Positions 1 through 7,017 are shown, numbered from the stretch's first letter. The stretch is DNA of 10,149 nucleotides from Campylobacteraceae bacterium (GCA_031276365.1 JAISNG010000015.1:1-10149); one strand, 5' to 3'. Numbers and translations are program-made. The notes: generated by a model not told the origin, from the sequence alone.

Positions 1-191
1 CATAATTGTTCTCATATTTTTATAATTCTCAATAATTCATTTCTTTTCTTTCATTATTCCCGCCTGCGCGTGAATGATGAAAAGGGATAGATTCTGGCAT
101 TCCTCGTAAGGATGCGGGAGGCTATCATTTGTATGGGAATAACGCAAAAGATAAGTACCCGTCCTATGTGGGAATAACGAAAAACCCATCA
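1..191. repeat. Non-coding region with decayed palindromic repeats, downstream of cysD
   Basis: No credible reading frame is present. Positions 51-59 and 72-80 form a 9-bp inverted repeat with one G-U pair around a GC-rich loop that includes ATTCCCGC. Positions 97-115 form a smaller hairpin (GCAT-CC / GG-ATGC with one bulged base). GGGAATAACG occurs twice in direct orientation, at about 135-144 and 171-180. These resemble the ATTCCCGC/GCGGGAAT elements in the other gaps of the window. None is followed by a T-tract in the direction of the cys operon, so no intrinsic terminator for cysD can be named. cysN, the usual neighbour of cysD, does not begin here. Confidence 0.55.
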
Positions 192-1070
192 TCACATATA
201 TCCATCTGTTCTAAGCGCCTCCAGCGTGCCGCCGCCCTCTTTATCCTGCGCGCGTCCTGAGCGTTCAGCAATATTTTTAAATTTGCCGCTTACAAGCTCC
301 TCTATAATCTCCTGCGGATTTTTAGCTTCGGACTCAACCGGACTTGTACATGGATGACAGCCCAAAGAGCGGTATCTTTTGCCGCTTCCCTGATTGAAAT
401 ATACGGGGATTACAGGTATCTTTTCTCTTGCTATATACTCCCAAATATTAAGTTCAGTCCACTCCAAAAGCGGATGCACTCTCACGTGGGTTTTGGGTGC
501 AAATTCGGTTTTATAGAGATTCCAAAGCTCCGGCGGCTGCGTGCTTGCATCCCATTCACTCTTTTCATCGCGCGCCGAAAATACCCTCTCTTTTGAGCGG
601 CTTCCCTCTTCGTCGCTTCTTACGCCTACTATAACGGCATTGTATGCGGGCGCATTTTTTACTTCACTCCAGCTGTCGGTTTTAGGGTCATATACGCGTC
701 TCTCCCAAGTTCCCTCAAGCGTATGTTTAAGAGCGGCGCTTTTCAACTCTTTACAGCAGGATATTCTATCAAGTCCGTTTGCAAAAGTTTTTCCCTCTGC
801 CAGCGCTTTTTTGTTTTGCCCAACAACAAGACGCAGTTTCAACTCTTTAGCTATTTTGTCTCTATAAGTTATCATTTCCGGTATTTTAAAGCTTGTATCC
901 ACATGTATAAGCTCAAACGGCACATGCCCTAAAAACGCTTTTTTGGCAAGCCACAATAAAACCGTGCTGTCTTTGCCAATAGACCAAAGCATGCCGACGT
1001 TTTTGAATGATTTGTAAGCCTCTCTTATGATAAAAATGCTTTGGGCTTCCAATTTGTCAAGTTTATCCAC
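192..1070 (-). CDS. cysD: Sulfate adenylyltransferase subunit 2 (ATP sulfurylase small subunit), four-cysteine type
   Basis: ATP sulfurylase small subunit of the PP-loop ATPase superfamily; the family converts sulfate plus ATP to APS and pyrophosphate in the cytoplasm, normally with the GTPase CysN. The N-terminus (KLEAQSIFIIREA) matches the CysD start. The PP-loop is SIGKDST (residues 30-36). RSDEE..SRSKER (151-162) and PPELW (179-183) are family motifs, and the end (ALRTDGYM) is complete. Length 292 is close to E. coli CysD (302). It starts with GTG at 1070, with AGGGG just upstream, and overlaps the cysH stop by 8 nt. Odd points: its only cysteines are C105, C106, C238 and C241 (CC...CHPC), where E. 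coli CysD has none of this set, and there is an insertion of roughly 20 residues near 119-140. The ECGLH catalytic tail of APS reductase is absent, so it is not a second reductase. I recall similar four-cysteine CysDs in anaerobes but could not check. Confidence 0.88.
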   Translation of the reverse strand: MDKLDKLEAQSIFIIREAYKSFKNVGMLWSIGKDSTVLLWLAKKAFLGHVPFELIHVDTSFKIPEMITYRDKIAKELKLRLVVGQNKKALAEGKTFANGLDRISCCKELKSAALKHTLEGTWERRVYDPKTDSWSEVKNAPAYNAVIVGVRSDEEGSRSKERVFSARDEKSEWDASTQPPELWNLYKTEFAPKTHVRVHPLLEWTELNIWEYIAREKIPVIPVYFNQGSGKRYRSLGCHPCTSPVESEAKNPQEIIEELVSGKFKNIAERSGRAQDKEGGGTLEALRTDGYM

Positions 1071-1734
1071 GCGTTCCCCTTATGTGCAGTCCGCACTCTT
1101 TGTGTTCGGGATTTTCCCACCACCATCTGCCTGCTCTTATATCTTCCCCCTCGTTTACGGCTCTTGTACATGGTTTACAGCCTATACTCTTAAAGCCTTT
1201 GGCGTAGAGAGGATTGAGAGGCAGATTATACTCTTTTATATAATCAAAAAGTTCATCATCGCTCCAAAAAGCAAGGGGATTTATCTTAAAAAGATTAAAT
1301 TTTTCGTCATATTCTACAATTTTTAACTCATTTCTCGTAACGCTCTGCGCTGCTCGAAGTCCAGTTACCCATGCACTTTTTCCCTTTAATGCGCGTTCAA
1401 GCGGCTCTACTTTTCTTATATGACAGCAAAGATGGCGGTTTTGCAGGCTCTCTCGTATGCCCCACTCTCCAAGTTGATTTTCCAGATTTTTTACATCATC
1501 ACTTTTCGGTAGATATCTTTTTATGGATATTTTGAAAAATTCTTCAGTTTGTTTGTGGAGATTTTCACACTCTTCAAAGAGTTTTCCCGTATCCAGCGTA
1601 AAGACTTCCAAAGATTTGATATTGCACTGCAACAATAGATGTAAAGCCGCCGTATCTTCCGCTTGATAACTAAATGAGAGGGCGATTTTGCCGTTTATTT
1701 TGCTGGTAATTTGCTTTAGCAGTTTATATGACAT
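1063..1734 (-). CDS. cysH: Assimilatory adenylylsulfate (APS) reductase, 4Fe-4S type
   Basis: Thioredoxin-dependent reduction of APS to sulfite and AMP in the cytoplasm. The 223-residue protein has the nucleotide-binding region ALSFSYQAED, the FTLDTG strand, the cluster cysteines C103/C104 (HLCCHIRKVEPL) and C186/C189 (GCKPCT), and the C-terminal ECGLH with catalytic C214. In this family CC plus CxxC marks the APS-specific iron-sulfur enzymes; PAPS reductases lack them. This fits the absence of an APS kinase gene here. I chose the ATG at 1734: it has GGAG about 6 nt upstream and overlaps the cysA stop by 11 nt. A longer frame from 1794 would add 20 residues unlike the family and overlap cysA by 71 nt. 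It is followed by cysD with an 8-nt overlap, so the two enzymes are probably translated together. Confidence 0.93.
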   Translation of the reverse strand: MSYKLLKQITSKINGKIALSFSYQAEDTAALHLLLQCNIKSLEVFTLDTGKLFEECENLHKQTEEFFKISIKRYLPKSDDVKNLENQLGEWGIRESLQNRHLCCHIRKVEPLERALKGKSAWVTGLRAAQSVTRNELKIVEYDEKFNLFKINPLAFWSDDELFDYIKEYNLPLNPLYAKGFKSIGCKPCTRAVNEGEDIRAGRWWWENPEHKECGLHIRGTRG

Positions 1735-2785
1735 AATCGCTCCAGCTTTCATCGGACGTGTATATTTTTGCGCCGACAAACTGAATGTAAACACTGTTTT
1801 GATTTGAGTCTTTGATAGCTGCCCACTCTTTTTTGTCCACGTCAGCTTCTATCTCCTTTCCGCCCTGAGCGGTTTTTAGCTCCACCCTTACGCGGCTTCC
1901 CAAAACCCTGTGCGTGATTATCTTAGCCTCTATGGATTTTCCATCCTCGTTTGCAGCGGTTACTTTGACGCCGTGCGGTCTTATAAAAAACGAAACATCC
2001 TCTTTTTGCGCATCCTGTTCATCAAGCCGCAAAGCGCCCTTTTCAAGCCGTGCATGGAAAAGATTGACATTTCCCAAAAAACCGTAAACAAAGGGATTAA
2101 CAGGATTGTCGTAAACATCTTCGGGAGTTCCTGTCTGCTCTATTTTGCCCTTATTTAAAATGACTATTTTGTCCGCAACTTCCAGCGCCTCCTCTTGGTC
2201 ATGAGTTACAAAAACGCTTGTTATGTGTATCTCGTCATGGAGGTATCTAAGCCAGCGGCGCAGCTCCTGCCTCACTTTTGCATCAAGCGCACCGAAAGGT
2301 TCGTCCAAAAGCAGGACTTTAGGCTCTACTGCCAGCGCTCTTGCGAGTGCGACTCTTTGCCTTTGTCCGCCGGAGAGTTCGCTTGGAAGGCGGTTTGCCA
2401 AGGGCTCTAACTGCACCATTTTAAGCAGTTTAAATACCTTTTCTCTTATCTCGTTTTTATCTGGTCTTGTAGAGCGCGGGCGGATTTTTAAACCGAACGC
2501 TATATTTTCAAAAACGCTCATGTGCTTAAAAAGCGCGTAATGCTGAAATACAAATCCCACTTTTCTCTCTTTTGCGGGCTTATTTGTAGTGTTTTGCCCA
2601 AAAAATCGTATCTCGCCGCTGTCTGGATTTTCAAGTCCCGCGATGATTCTAAGAAGCGTCGTCTTGCCCGAACCAGAAGGTCCCAAAAGCGCTGTCAATT
2701 CGCCGTTTGGTATATTAAGATTTATATCGTCAAGCGCGGTAAATGCGCCAAATTTTTTATTTACATGTGATACTTCTATACTCAT
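1724..2785 (-). CDS. cysA: Sulfate/thiosulfate ABC transporter ATP-binding protein
   Basis: ATPase that powers sulfate import through CysT/CysW at the inner face of the cytoplasmic membrane. In the 353-residue protein: Walker A GPSGSGKT (35-42), Q-loop Q81, signature LSGGQ (137-141), Walker B VLLLDE (157-162) and H-loop H195 (VTHDQEEALEVAD). The region after about 235 is the CysA-type regulatory/TOBE-like C-terminus. Length is close to E. coli CysA (365). It starts with ATG at 2785, sharing one base with the cysW stop (TAATG), with AGGAG 6 nt upstream. Its stop overlaps the cysH start. It contains no cysteine and few methionines. Sulfate rather than molybdate or another anion is supported by the adjoining CysT, CysW, CysH and CysD. 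Confidence 0.95.
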   Translation of the reverse strand: MSIEVSHVNKKFGAFTALDDINLNIPNGELTALLGPSGSGKTTLLRIIAGLENPDSGEIRFFGQNTTNKPAKERKVGFVFQHYALFKHMSVFENIAFGLKIRPRSTRPDKNEIREKVFKLLKMVQLEPLANRLPSELSGGQRQRVALARALAVEPKVLLLDEPFGALDAKVRQELRRWLRYLHDEIHITSVFVTHDQEEALEVADKIVILNKGKIEQTGTPEDVYDNPVNPFVYGFLGNVNLFHARLEKGALRLDEQDAQKEDVSFFIRPHGVKVTAANEDGKSIEAKIITHRVLGSRVRVELKTAQGGKEIEADVDKKEWAAIKDSNQNSVYIQFVGAKIYTSDESWSDYVI

Positions 2786-3915
2786 TATTGCTCCTGTTTG
2801 AAAGAGTTAAAAGCTCTTTTTCTCTGCAATGCTATAAAATTTTCTATAATCGTCTTTACTATCAAAGTTACAAGCGCCAAAAATGTCAAAAGCGACGCAA
2901 CCGCAAAACTTGCCGCGAACAAATATTCGTTGTAAAGCACCTCTATGTGCAAAGGCATGGTCATAGTGGAGCCCCTGATAAGCCCCGACACCACCGCCAC
3001 CGCGCCGAACTCTCCCATGGCTCTTGCGTTTGTCAGCACGACGCCGTATAAAAGCCCCCATTTGATATTCGGCAGAGTAACTTTGAAAAACGTCTGCAAA
3101 CCGCCCGCACCCAGCGTCAAAGCCGCTTCTTCGTCATCTTTGCCCATCTCCTGCATAAGCGGTATAAGTTCGCGCGCTACAAATGGAAAAGTTACGAAAG
3201 CGGTTGCCAGTATAAGTCCCGGCAATGCAAATACTATCTTTATATCGTGTTCTATTAAGTATGCGCCAAACCACCCCGACGCGCCGAAAAGCAGGATAAA
3301 TATAAGTCCTGCTATGACGGGCGATATGGCGAAAGGTACTTCTATAAGCGTAGTGATGATACTTTTGCCTTTGAAGTCAAATTTAGCAACAGCCCATGCA
3401 AGCAATACGCCGAAAAATGTATTTACAGGCACGGCAATGACAGCTGTCAAAAGAGTGAGCTTGATAGCGGAAAATGCATCGCTCTCGCGTATCGCGGCGA
3501 AATACTCCAACGCGCCCTTTGAAAAGGCTTGCGTAAAAATAGTATAAAGCGGTAAAAAAACAAAGACCGTCAAAAACAGAAATACTATCGTCAAAAGTGT
3601 CGGTTTTATCCATACAGGCTCTTTAGAATATTCTTTTGCCGTTGCGGAATTTGTTACGGCATTGAGTATCGTAATAAAGAGCAGTATTATGCTAAAAGAT
3701 GCGAAGTTTTGGGTCAATGCAGCATACAAAAGCGATACAGCAAATCCTACCGCAAAAAGTATCAAAGGCTTTATCCACCCTTTAGCTGTCTTGATAAAAA
3801 CAGCCAAAATCGCCGCAAAAACCGCTAAATGCAAAAATACTCCGCCGTTGAACAAATAAAACGCAAACAACGCTATCGCCGCAAAAAAGATGGTAAACAG
3901 AGCAATTTTTTTCAT
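2785..3915 (-). CDS. cysW: Sulfate ABC transporter permease with extra N-terminal membrane region
   Basis: One of the two membrane subunits of the sulfate importer. Residues from about 103 onward align well with CysW, for example VFLPLYTIFTQAFSKG, FPFVARELIPLM and LTNARAMGEFGAVAVVSG. The EAA loop that contacts CysA lies at about 242-267 (EEAALTLGAGG...LPNIKWG). The 376-residue protein is about 85 residues longer than E. coli CysW (291). The first ~100 residues form an extension with four likely membrane segments (about 4-22, 25-41, 47-67, 73-87) that I do not recognise. Start: ATG at 3915 shares one base with the cysT stop (TGATG) and has AGGGG 6 nt upstream; a TTG one codon earlier is possible but less likely. 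The protein has no cysteine. The permease role is secure; the role of the extension is unknown. Confidence 0.92.
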   Translation of the reverse strand: MKKIALFTIFFAAIALFAFYLFNGGVFLHLAVFAAILAVFIKTAKGWIKPLILFAVGFAVSLLYAALTQNFASFSIILLFITILNAVTNSATAKEYSKEPVWIKPTLLTIVFLFLTVFVFLPLYTIFTQAFSKGALEYFAAIRESDAFSAIKLTLLTAVIAVPVNTFFGVLLAWAVAKFDFKGKSIITTLIEVPFAISPVIAGLIFILLFGASGWFGAYLIEHDIKIVFALPGLILATAFVTFPFVARELIPLMQEMGKDDEEAALTLGAGGLQTFFKVTLPNIKWGLLYGVVLTNARAMGEFGAVAVVSGLIRGSTMTMPLHIEVLYNEYLFAASFAVASLLTFLALVTLIVKTIIENFIALQRKRAFNSFKQEQ

Positions 3916-5399
3916 CAAACACCCCTTTTCCTGCGCCTTGCAAAAGACTGCAAAAAGTTAATAAGAAGCAAAAGTACAAATGCTGCTGCGAGCATTATCA
4001 CACCTATGACGCTTGCTCCAACATAATCAAACTGCGTCAATTTTTTCACAATGAGAAGCGGGACTATTTCACTCTCATAAGGCATATTGCTTGAGATAAA
4101 TATGACCGAACCGTATTCGCCAAGTCCCCTTGCAAATGCCAGCGCAAAACCCGTAAGAAGTGCAGGATAGATGCTCGGAAAAATGACTTTGCGAAAGATT
4201 TGATAAAAGTTTGCGCCAAGCGAGCTTGCCGCCTCTTCCAACTCTTGCTCAAGCTCCTCTATAACCGGCTGAAGCGTGCGCACGACAAATGGAAGTCCGA
4301 TAAATACGAGTGCGATAACTATGCCCGTTGTTGAGTAAGAGATGCCAAAGTCTATGTTTTCAAGAAATTTTGAAAAGCATTCTTCGCCATCGGCACATTT
4401 TTCAAAATATGGTGCAAATGAGCGCACCTTATCACTTAAGAGCTGTAAAAAATCGCCCAAAACGCCGTTTGGTGAAAATATATACGCCAATGATATGCCC
4501 GCTACCGCCGTTGGCACCGCAAAAGGCAAATCTATCACAGAATCAACTATGCGTTTACCCAAAAAGTTATATCTTGTCAAAATCCACGCTATAACAAGCC
4601 CGAAAAAGCAGTTGATGAGTGCGGCTGTGAAACTTGCGCCAAAAGAGATTTTAAGCGCTGTGGTTATTCGCTGGTCTGTCAATGTTGCCCAAAATATCTC
4701 CCATGTCGTCTGCGTGGAATACAAAACAAGCGCACTTAGAGGTATAAGTATGAGAAATGACATATATGTCAAGGAGAGCCCAAGGCTTATGCCAAATCCA
4801 GGGAGTTTTGGGTTGCTTTTTTTGTAGCTGATTTTGTTTGCAAGCGCTGTTATAAGCGTGAAAACGATGAGCGATACCCATGCAAGCGCGTGGTTTGGAT
4901 TGTAGTAAAGTGCTGAAAGTATAAAAATAAATATCGCAAAAAGTATGATATTTATTTTATTTACGAATGTTGCTATCAGGGCGAAAACGATGAGCAATAT
5001 CCATGTAAGCGTGCTGTTTGGATTGTAGTAAAGTATTGAGAGTATAAAAATGAGTATCGCGAAAAATATGATATTTATAATGATTTGGCTAAGAGCAAAA
5101 TCGTTGATATTTAAAGCCGCCAAACTCAAAAACCCTGATACGACAAAAAGCGTTATGGATATTCTTATATCTATAAATGCGAAAAGCAGGCTTAACCCTG
5201 CGATAAATATGCTTGCGGCAAACAGTGTTGTTTTGACGCTGCGGCTTTTAAAGTCGGCATTAAGAGCAGTTAGCGCAAATACTCCCGATATCAAAATAAG
5301 CGTTATAAAAATTCTTATGTCCGAAAATGCGCCAATAACCGCGGTAATAACGCTAAGAGCTGACAATGAAAGTAAAAACGGTTTGGATTGTATCTTCAT
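3915..5399 (-). CDS. cysT: Sulfate ABC transporter permease with long duplicated N-terminal membrane extension
   Basis: Second permease of the sulfate importer (CysT, also CysU). The canonical part begins near residue 198 (LPGFGISLGLSL) and includes FGLVIAWILTRYNFLGK, DLPFAVPTAVAG, GLPFVVRTLQPV, the EAA loop (388-410, with FP in place of the usual LP) and GLGEYGSVIFIS. At 494 residues it is far longer than E. coli CysT (277). Residues 1-197 hold about eight likely membrane segments and two internal tandem duplications: about 20-50 against 70-100, and 106-146 against 147-187. A further insertion of about 27 residues near 318-350, probably on the periplasmic side, contains C335 and C341. It starts at an ATG with AAAGGA upstream; no strong promoter was found in the gap before it, so transcription may come from sbp. 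Permease identity is firm; the extension is unexplained. Confidence 0.92.
   Translation of the reverse strand: MKIQSKPFLLSLSALSVITAVIGAFSDIRIFITLILISGVFALTALNADFKSRSVKTTLFAASIFIAGLSLLFAFIDIRISITLFVVSGFLSLAALNINDFALSQIIINIIFFAILIFILSILYYNPNSTLTWILLIVFALIATFVNKINIILFAIFIFILSALYYNPNHALAWVSLIVFTLITALANKISYKKSNPKLPGFGISLGLSLTYMSFLILIPLSALVLYSTQTTWEIFWATLTDQRITTALKISFGASFTAALINCFFGLVIAWILTRYNFLGKRIVDSVIDLPFAVPTAVAGISLAYIFSPNGVLGDFLQLLSDKVRSFAPYFEKCADGEECFSKFLENIDFGISYSTTGIVIALVFIGLPFVVRTLQPVIEELEQELEEAASSLGANFYQIFRKVIFPSIYPALLTGFALAFARGLGEYGSVIFISSNMPYESEIVPLLIVKKLTQFDYVGASVIGVIMLAAAFVLLLLINFLQSFARRRKRGV
4839..5084 (-). repeat. Tandem 123-bp duplication inside cysT
   Basis: Two adjacent in-frame units of 123 bp (41 codons) encode residues 106-146 and 147-187 of CysT. 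Both encode an FxILSxLYYNPN core followed by a hydrophobic segment ending in NKI. At DNA level the middle of the units is very similar: GAAAACGATGAGC and GTTTGGATTGTAGTAAAGT are identical in both, and most remaining positions agree. The outer ends have diverged more. This is a clear partial-gene duplication that preserved the frame. Confidence 0.88.
5100..5342 (-). repeat. Older 150-bp-offset duplication inside cysT (N-terminal pair)
   Basis: CysT residues about 20-50 and 70-100 are related at an offset of 50 residues (150 bp). Both read FxDIRI.ITL..SG...L.ALN..F. At DNA level, AAAAAGCGTTAT and ATTCTTAT in the second unit correspond to AATAAGCGTTAT and ATTCTTAT in the first. Identity is lower than in the neighbouring 123-bp pair, which suggests an older event or weaker constraint. 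Confidence 0.7.
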
Positions 5400-5767
5400 T
5401 AATTTCCTTTAGCACTTTTTTAAGCAGACGCTTTGCGCAAATACTCTTTTGTTATATTCCTGTCTTATTTTGTCATTTCTGTATCATCCGCTCTGTCGCT
5501 CACGCAAAAACGAGAATGTAAAAAAGAGTTATTGTTATTGCGAGTTACGAGAAATAACATTTCACCAAATTGCAACTCTTATTTTCTGGATTCCCGCCTT
5601 CACTCACGATATGCGCTCAACTTACGTTCGATTGCGGGAATGACAGAAATGGATATATTCCAATCATCCCCGCAAATATCGTTTTGGCAAAAACTCTTTA
5701 TTCCCTTATGATGACAACTAACATTTAATTATTCATACAAAAACGGCTATCCAAAGATTTGCATCAA
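5400..5767. other. Intergenic gap between sbp and cysT with repeat remnants
   Basis: No protein-like reading frame is seen. The gap holds the TTTGCGCAAA palindrome (5432-5441), a GTTATT/AATAAC stem (5534-5539 / 5553-5558), the ATTCCCGC/GCGGGAAT inverted repeat (5590-5641) and a stretch at 5672-5699 that recurs inverted near 8532-8555. On the minus strand, TATAAC lies about 55 nt before cysT but without a matching -35 at normal spacing, so I do not call a promoter. No hairpin plus T-tract follows the sbp stop, so read-through from sbp into cysT is plausible. Confidence 0.6.
5590..5641. repeat. Inverted repeat element with ATTCCCGC/GCGGGAAT arms
   Basis: Perfect 8-bp arms, ATTCCCGC (5590-5597) and GCGGGAAT (5634-5641), are flanked by CTGG on the left and GACAG on the right and enclose 36 nt. 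The end motifs resemble widespread intergenic palindromes such as the neisserial dRS3 type, but that similarity is only at the core. The sequence to the right, up to about 5664, has a related copy at 8773-8802. Confidence 0.65.
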
Positions 5768-6763
5768 CTACTTTTTATAGATTTTGTCAAACTCAGCGCC
5801 GTCTGCAAAATGTTTTTTATCAGCCGCGTCCCATCCGCCAAAATCCTTTCGTATATCTACAAGGTCAAGTTTTGGAAACTGCGCTTGAAACTCTTTTGCT
5901 ATCTGTGCATCGCTCGGGCGGTAGTAATTTTTAGCCGCTATGCGCTGGCCCTCTTTTGAGTAGAGATAGTTCAAGTATTCCGTGGCGGCTTTCTCCGTAC
6001 CTTTTTTCTTGACGTTCGCATCAACAATACTTACAGATGGTTCTGCCAAAATACTAAGGCTTGGCACTATAATCTCAAATTTGCCTTTTCCAAGCTCGTT
6101 TATGGATAAAAACGCCTCATTTTCCCACGCCAAAAGCACGTCGCCAATACCGCGCTGGACAAATGTATTTGTGGAGCCTCTCGCGCCGCTGTCAAGCACA
6201 GGGACATTTTTGTAAAGCTTCTTTACGAACTCTCTTGCCTTATCTTCGCCGCCGTATTTTTTATCGGCATACGCCCATGCAGCCAAGTAATTCCATTTTG
6301 CGCCGCCCGAAGTTTTAGGGTCAGGCGTAATGACTTTGACGCCGTCTTTTACCAAATCGTCCCAATCCTTAATGTTTTTGGGATTTCCCGCTCTTACCAA
6401 AAAAACAATAGTTGAAGTGTAGGGCGCACTGTTGTTTTTAAATCTCTTATTCCAATCAGGCGCGATTTTCCCTGTCTTTTTAGCGATAGCGTCTATATCG
6501 CCTTCGAGCGCCAGCGTAACAACGTCCGCTTCAAGCCCGTCTATAACGCTTCTTGCCTGTCCGCCTGAACCTCCATGGGATTGCTTGATGGTTACCTCAT
6601 CGCCGTTAAGCGCTTTGTAATACTTGGCAAACGCCTCGTTATACTCTTTGTAAAGCTCCCTCGTCGGGTCGTAAGAGACGTTTAGAAGCTCAACTTTAGC
6701 GGCATTAACAAACGAAACCGCCAACAAAACAGACCAAATTAAAATGTGTTTTATAAAACTCAT
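5768..6763 (-). CDS. sbp: Periplasmic sulfate-binding protein
   Basis: Captures sulfate in the periplasm and delivers it to the CysT/CysW/CysA importer. A signal peptide (about residues 1-21, SFVNA before AK) lacks a lipobox cysteine, so the protein should be soluble. Family motifs are LLNVSYDPTRELY (26-38), QSHGGSGGQA (61-70), SGGAKWNYLAAW (152-163) and DSGARGSTNTF...GIGDVLLAWENE (191-216); they are nearly identical to E. coli Sbp over these parts. Length 331 is normal. The ATG at 6763 has AAGGAGG 6 nt upstream, and a strong promoter lies just ahead. It is on the same strand as cysT but separated by 368 bp. Apart from the initiator methionine it contains neither cysteine nor methionine. Sbp is preferred over thiosulfate-binding CysP on overall resemblance; the two cannot be fully separated by eye. 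Confidence 0.95.
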   Translation of the reverse strand: MSFIKHILIWSVLLAVSFVNAAKVELLNVSYDPTRELYKEYNEAFAKYYKALNGDEVTIKQSHGGSGGQARSVIDGLEADVVTLALEGDIDAIAKKTGKIAPDWNKRFKNNSAPYTSTIVFLVRAGNPKNIKDWDDLVKDGVKVITPDPKTSGGAKWNYLAAWAYADKKYGGEDKAREFVKKLYKNVPVLDSGARGSTNTFVQRGIGDVLLAWENEAFLSINELGKGKFEIIVPSLSILAEPSVSIVDANVKKKGTEKAATEYLNYLYSKEGQRIAAKNYYRPSDAQIAKEFQAQFPKLDLVDIRKDFGGWDAADKKHFADGAEFDKIYKK

Positions 6764-6792
6764 TTTTTCCTCCTTGTAAAAATATTTTCGGC

Positions 6793-6821
6793 ATTATATG
6801 TAAAATTTCTGTAATTGTCAA
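6793..6821 (-). promoter_or_regulatory. Consensus sigma-70 promoter of sbp
   Basis: On the minus strand TTGACA (6821-6816) is followed after exactly 17 nt by TATAAT (6798-6793). Both hexamers are perfect, and transcription would begin near 6786, leaving a leader of about 22 nt before the sbp ATG. Two TATAGAT heptamers (plus-strand reading, 6829-6835 and 6840-6846) lie 11 bp apart immediately upstream of the -35 and could be a regulator site, which is inference. Confidence 0.85.
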
Positions 6822-7017
6822 GTATATTTATAGATTTTATATAGATTAATTGAAAAATACCATATAATTTTAGTATAAATTTTGCTGATTTTTGCTAAAA
6901 AAGTTTTTAAATTAGCTATTTTAATTCATATAAAAAAAGTCAAGTTTGAAGGTTCTGGCTAAAATCCGCCGCATAAAAAGACAAAAAACAGTTCTGCAAA
7001 AATATCATACTTTAGTC

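Noticed and set aside
192..1070. CysD considered as a second APS/PAPS reductase because of CC and CxxC
   Set aside because: It lacks the ECGLH catalytic tail and matches CysD throughout, including SIGKDS and the C-terminal DGYM.
1063..1794. Longer cysH start at 1794
   Set aside because: The 20 extra residues do not look like the family N-terminus and overlap cysA by 71 nt; the ATG at 1734 has its own GGAG.
2945..3547. 200-codon open frame on the plus strand
   Set aside because: It lies opposite cysW, its composition is a shadow of that gene, and it has no family match I recognise.
3913..3918. TTG start of cysW one codon upstream
   Set aside because: The following ATG has the better spacing from AGGGG and forms the usual TGATG junction.
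4342..4827. 161-codon open frame on the plus strand
   Set aside because: It is antisense to conserved CysT sequence and has no protein-like features.
5450..5480. TATAAC box as a cysT promoter
   Set aside because: No acceptable -35 at 16-18 nt spacing.
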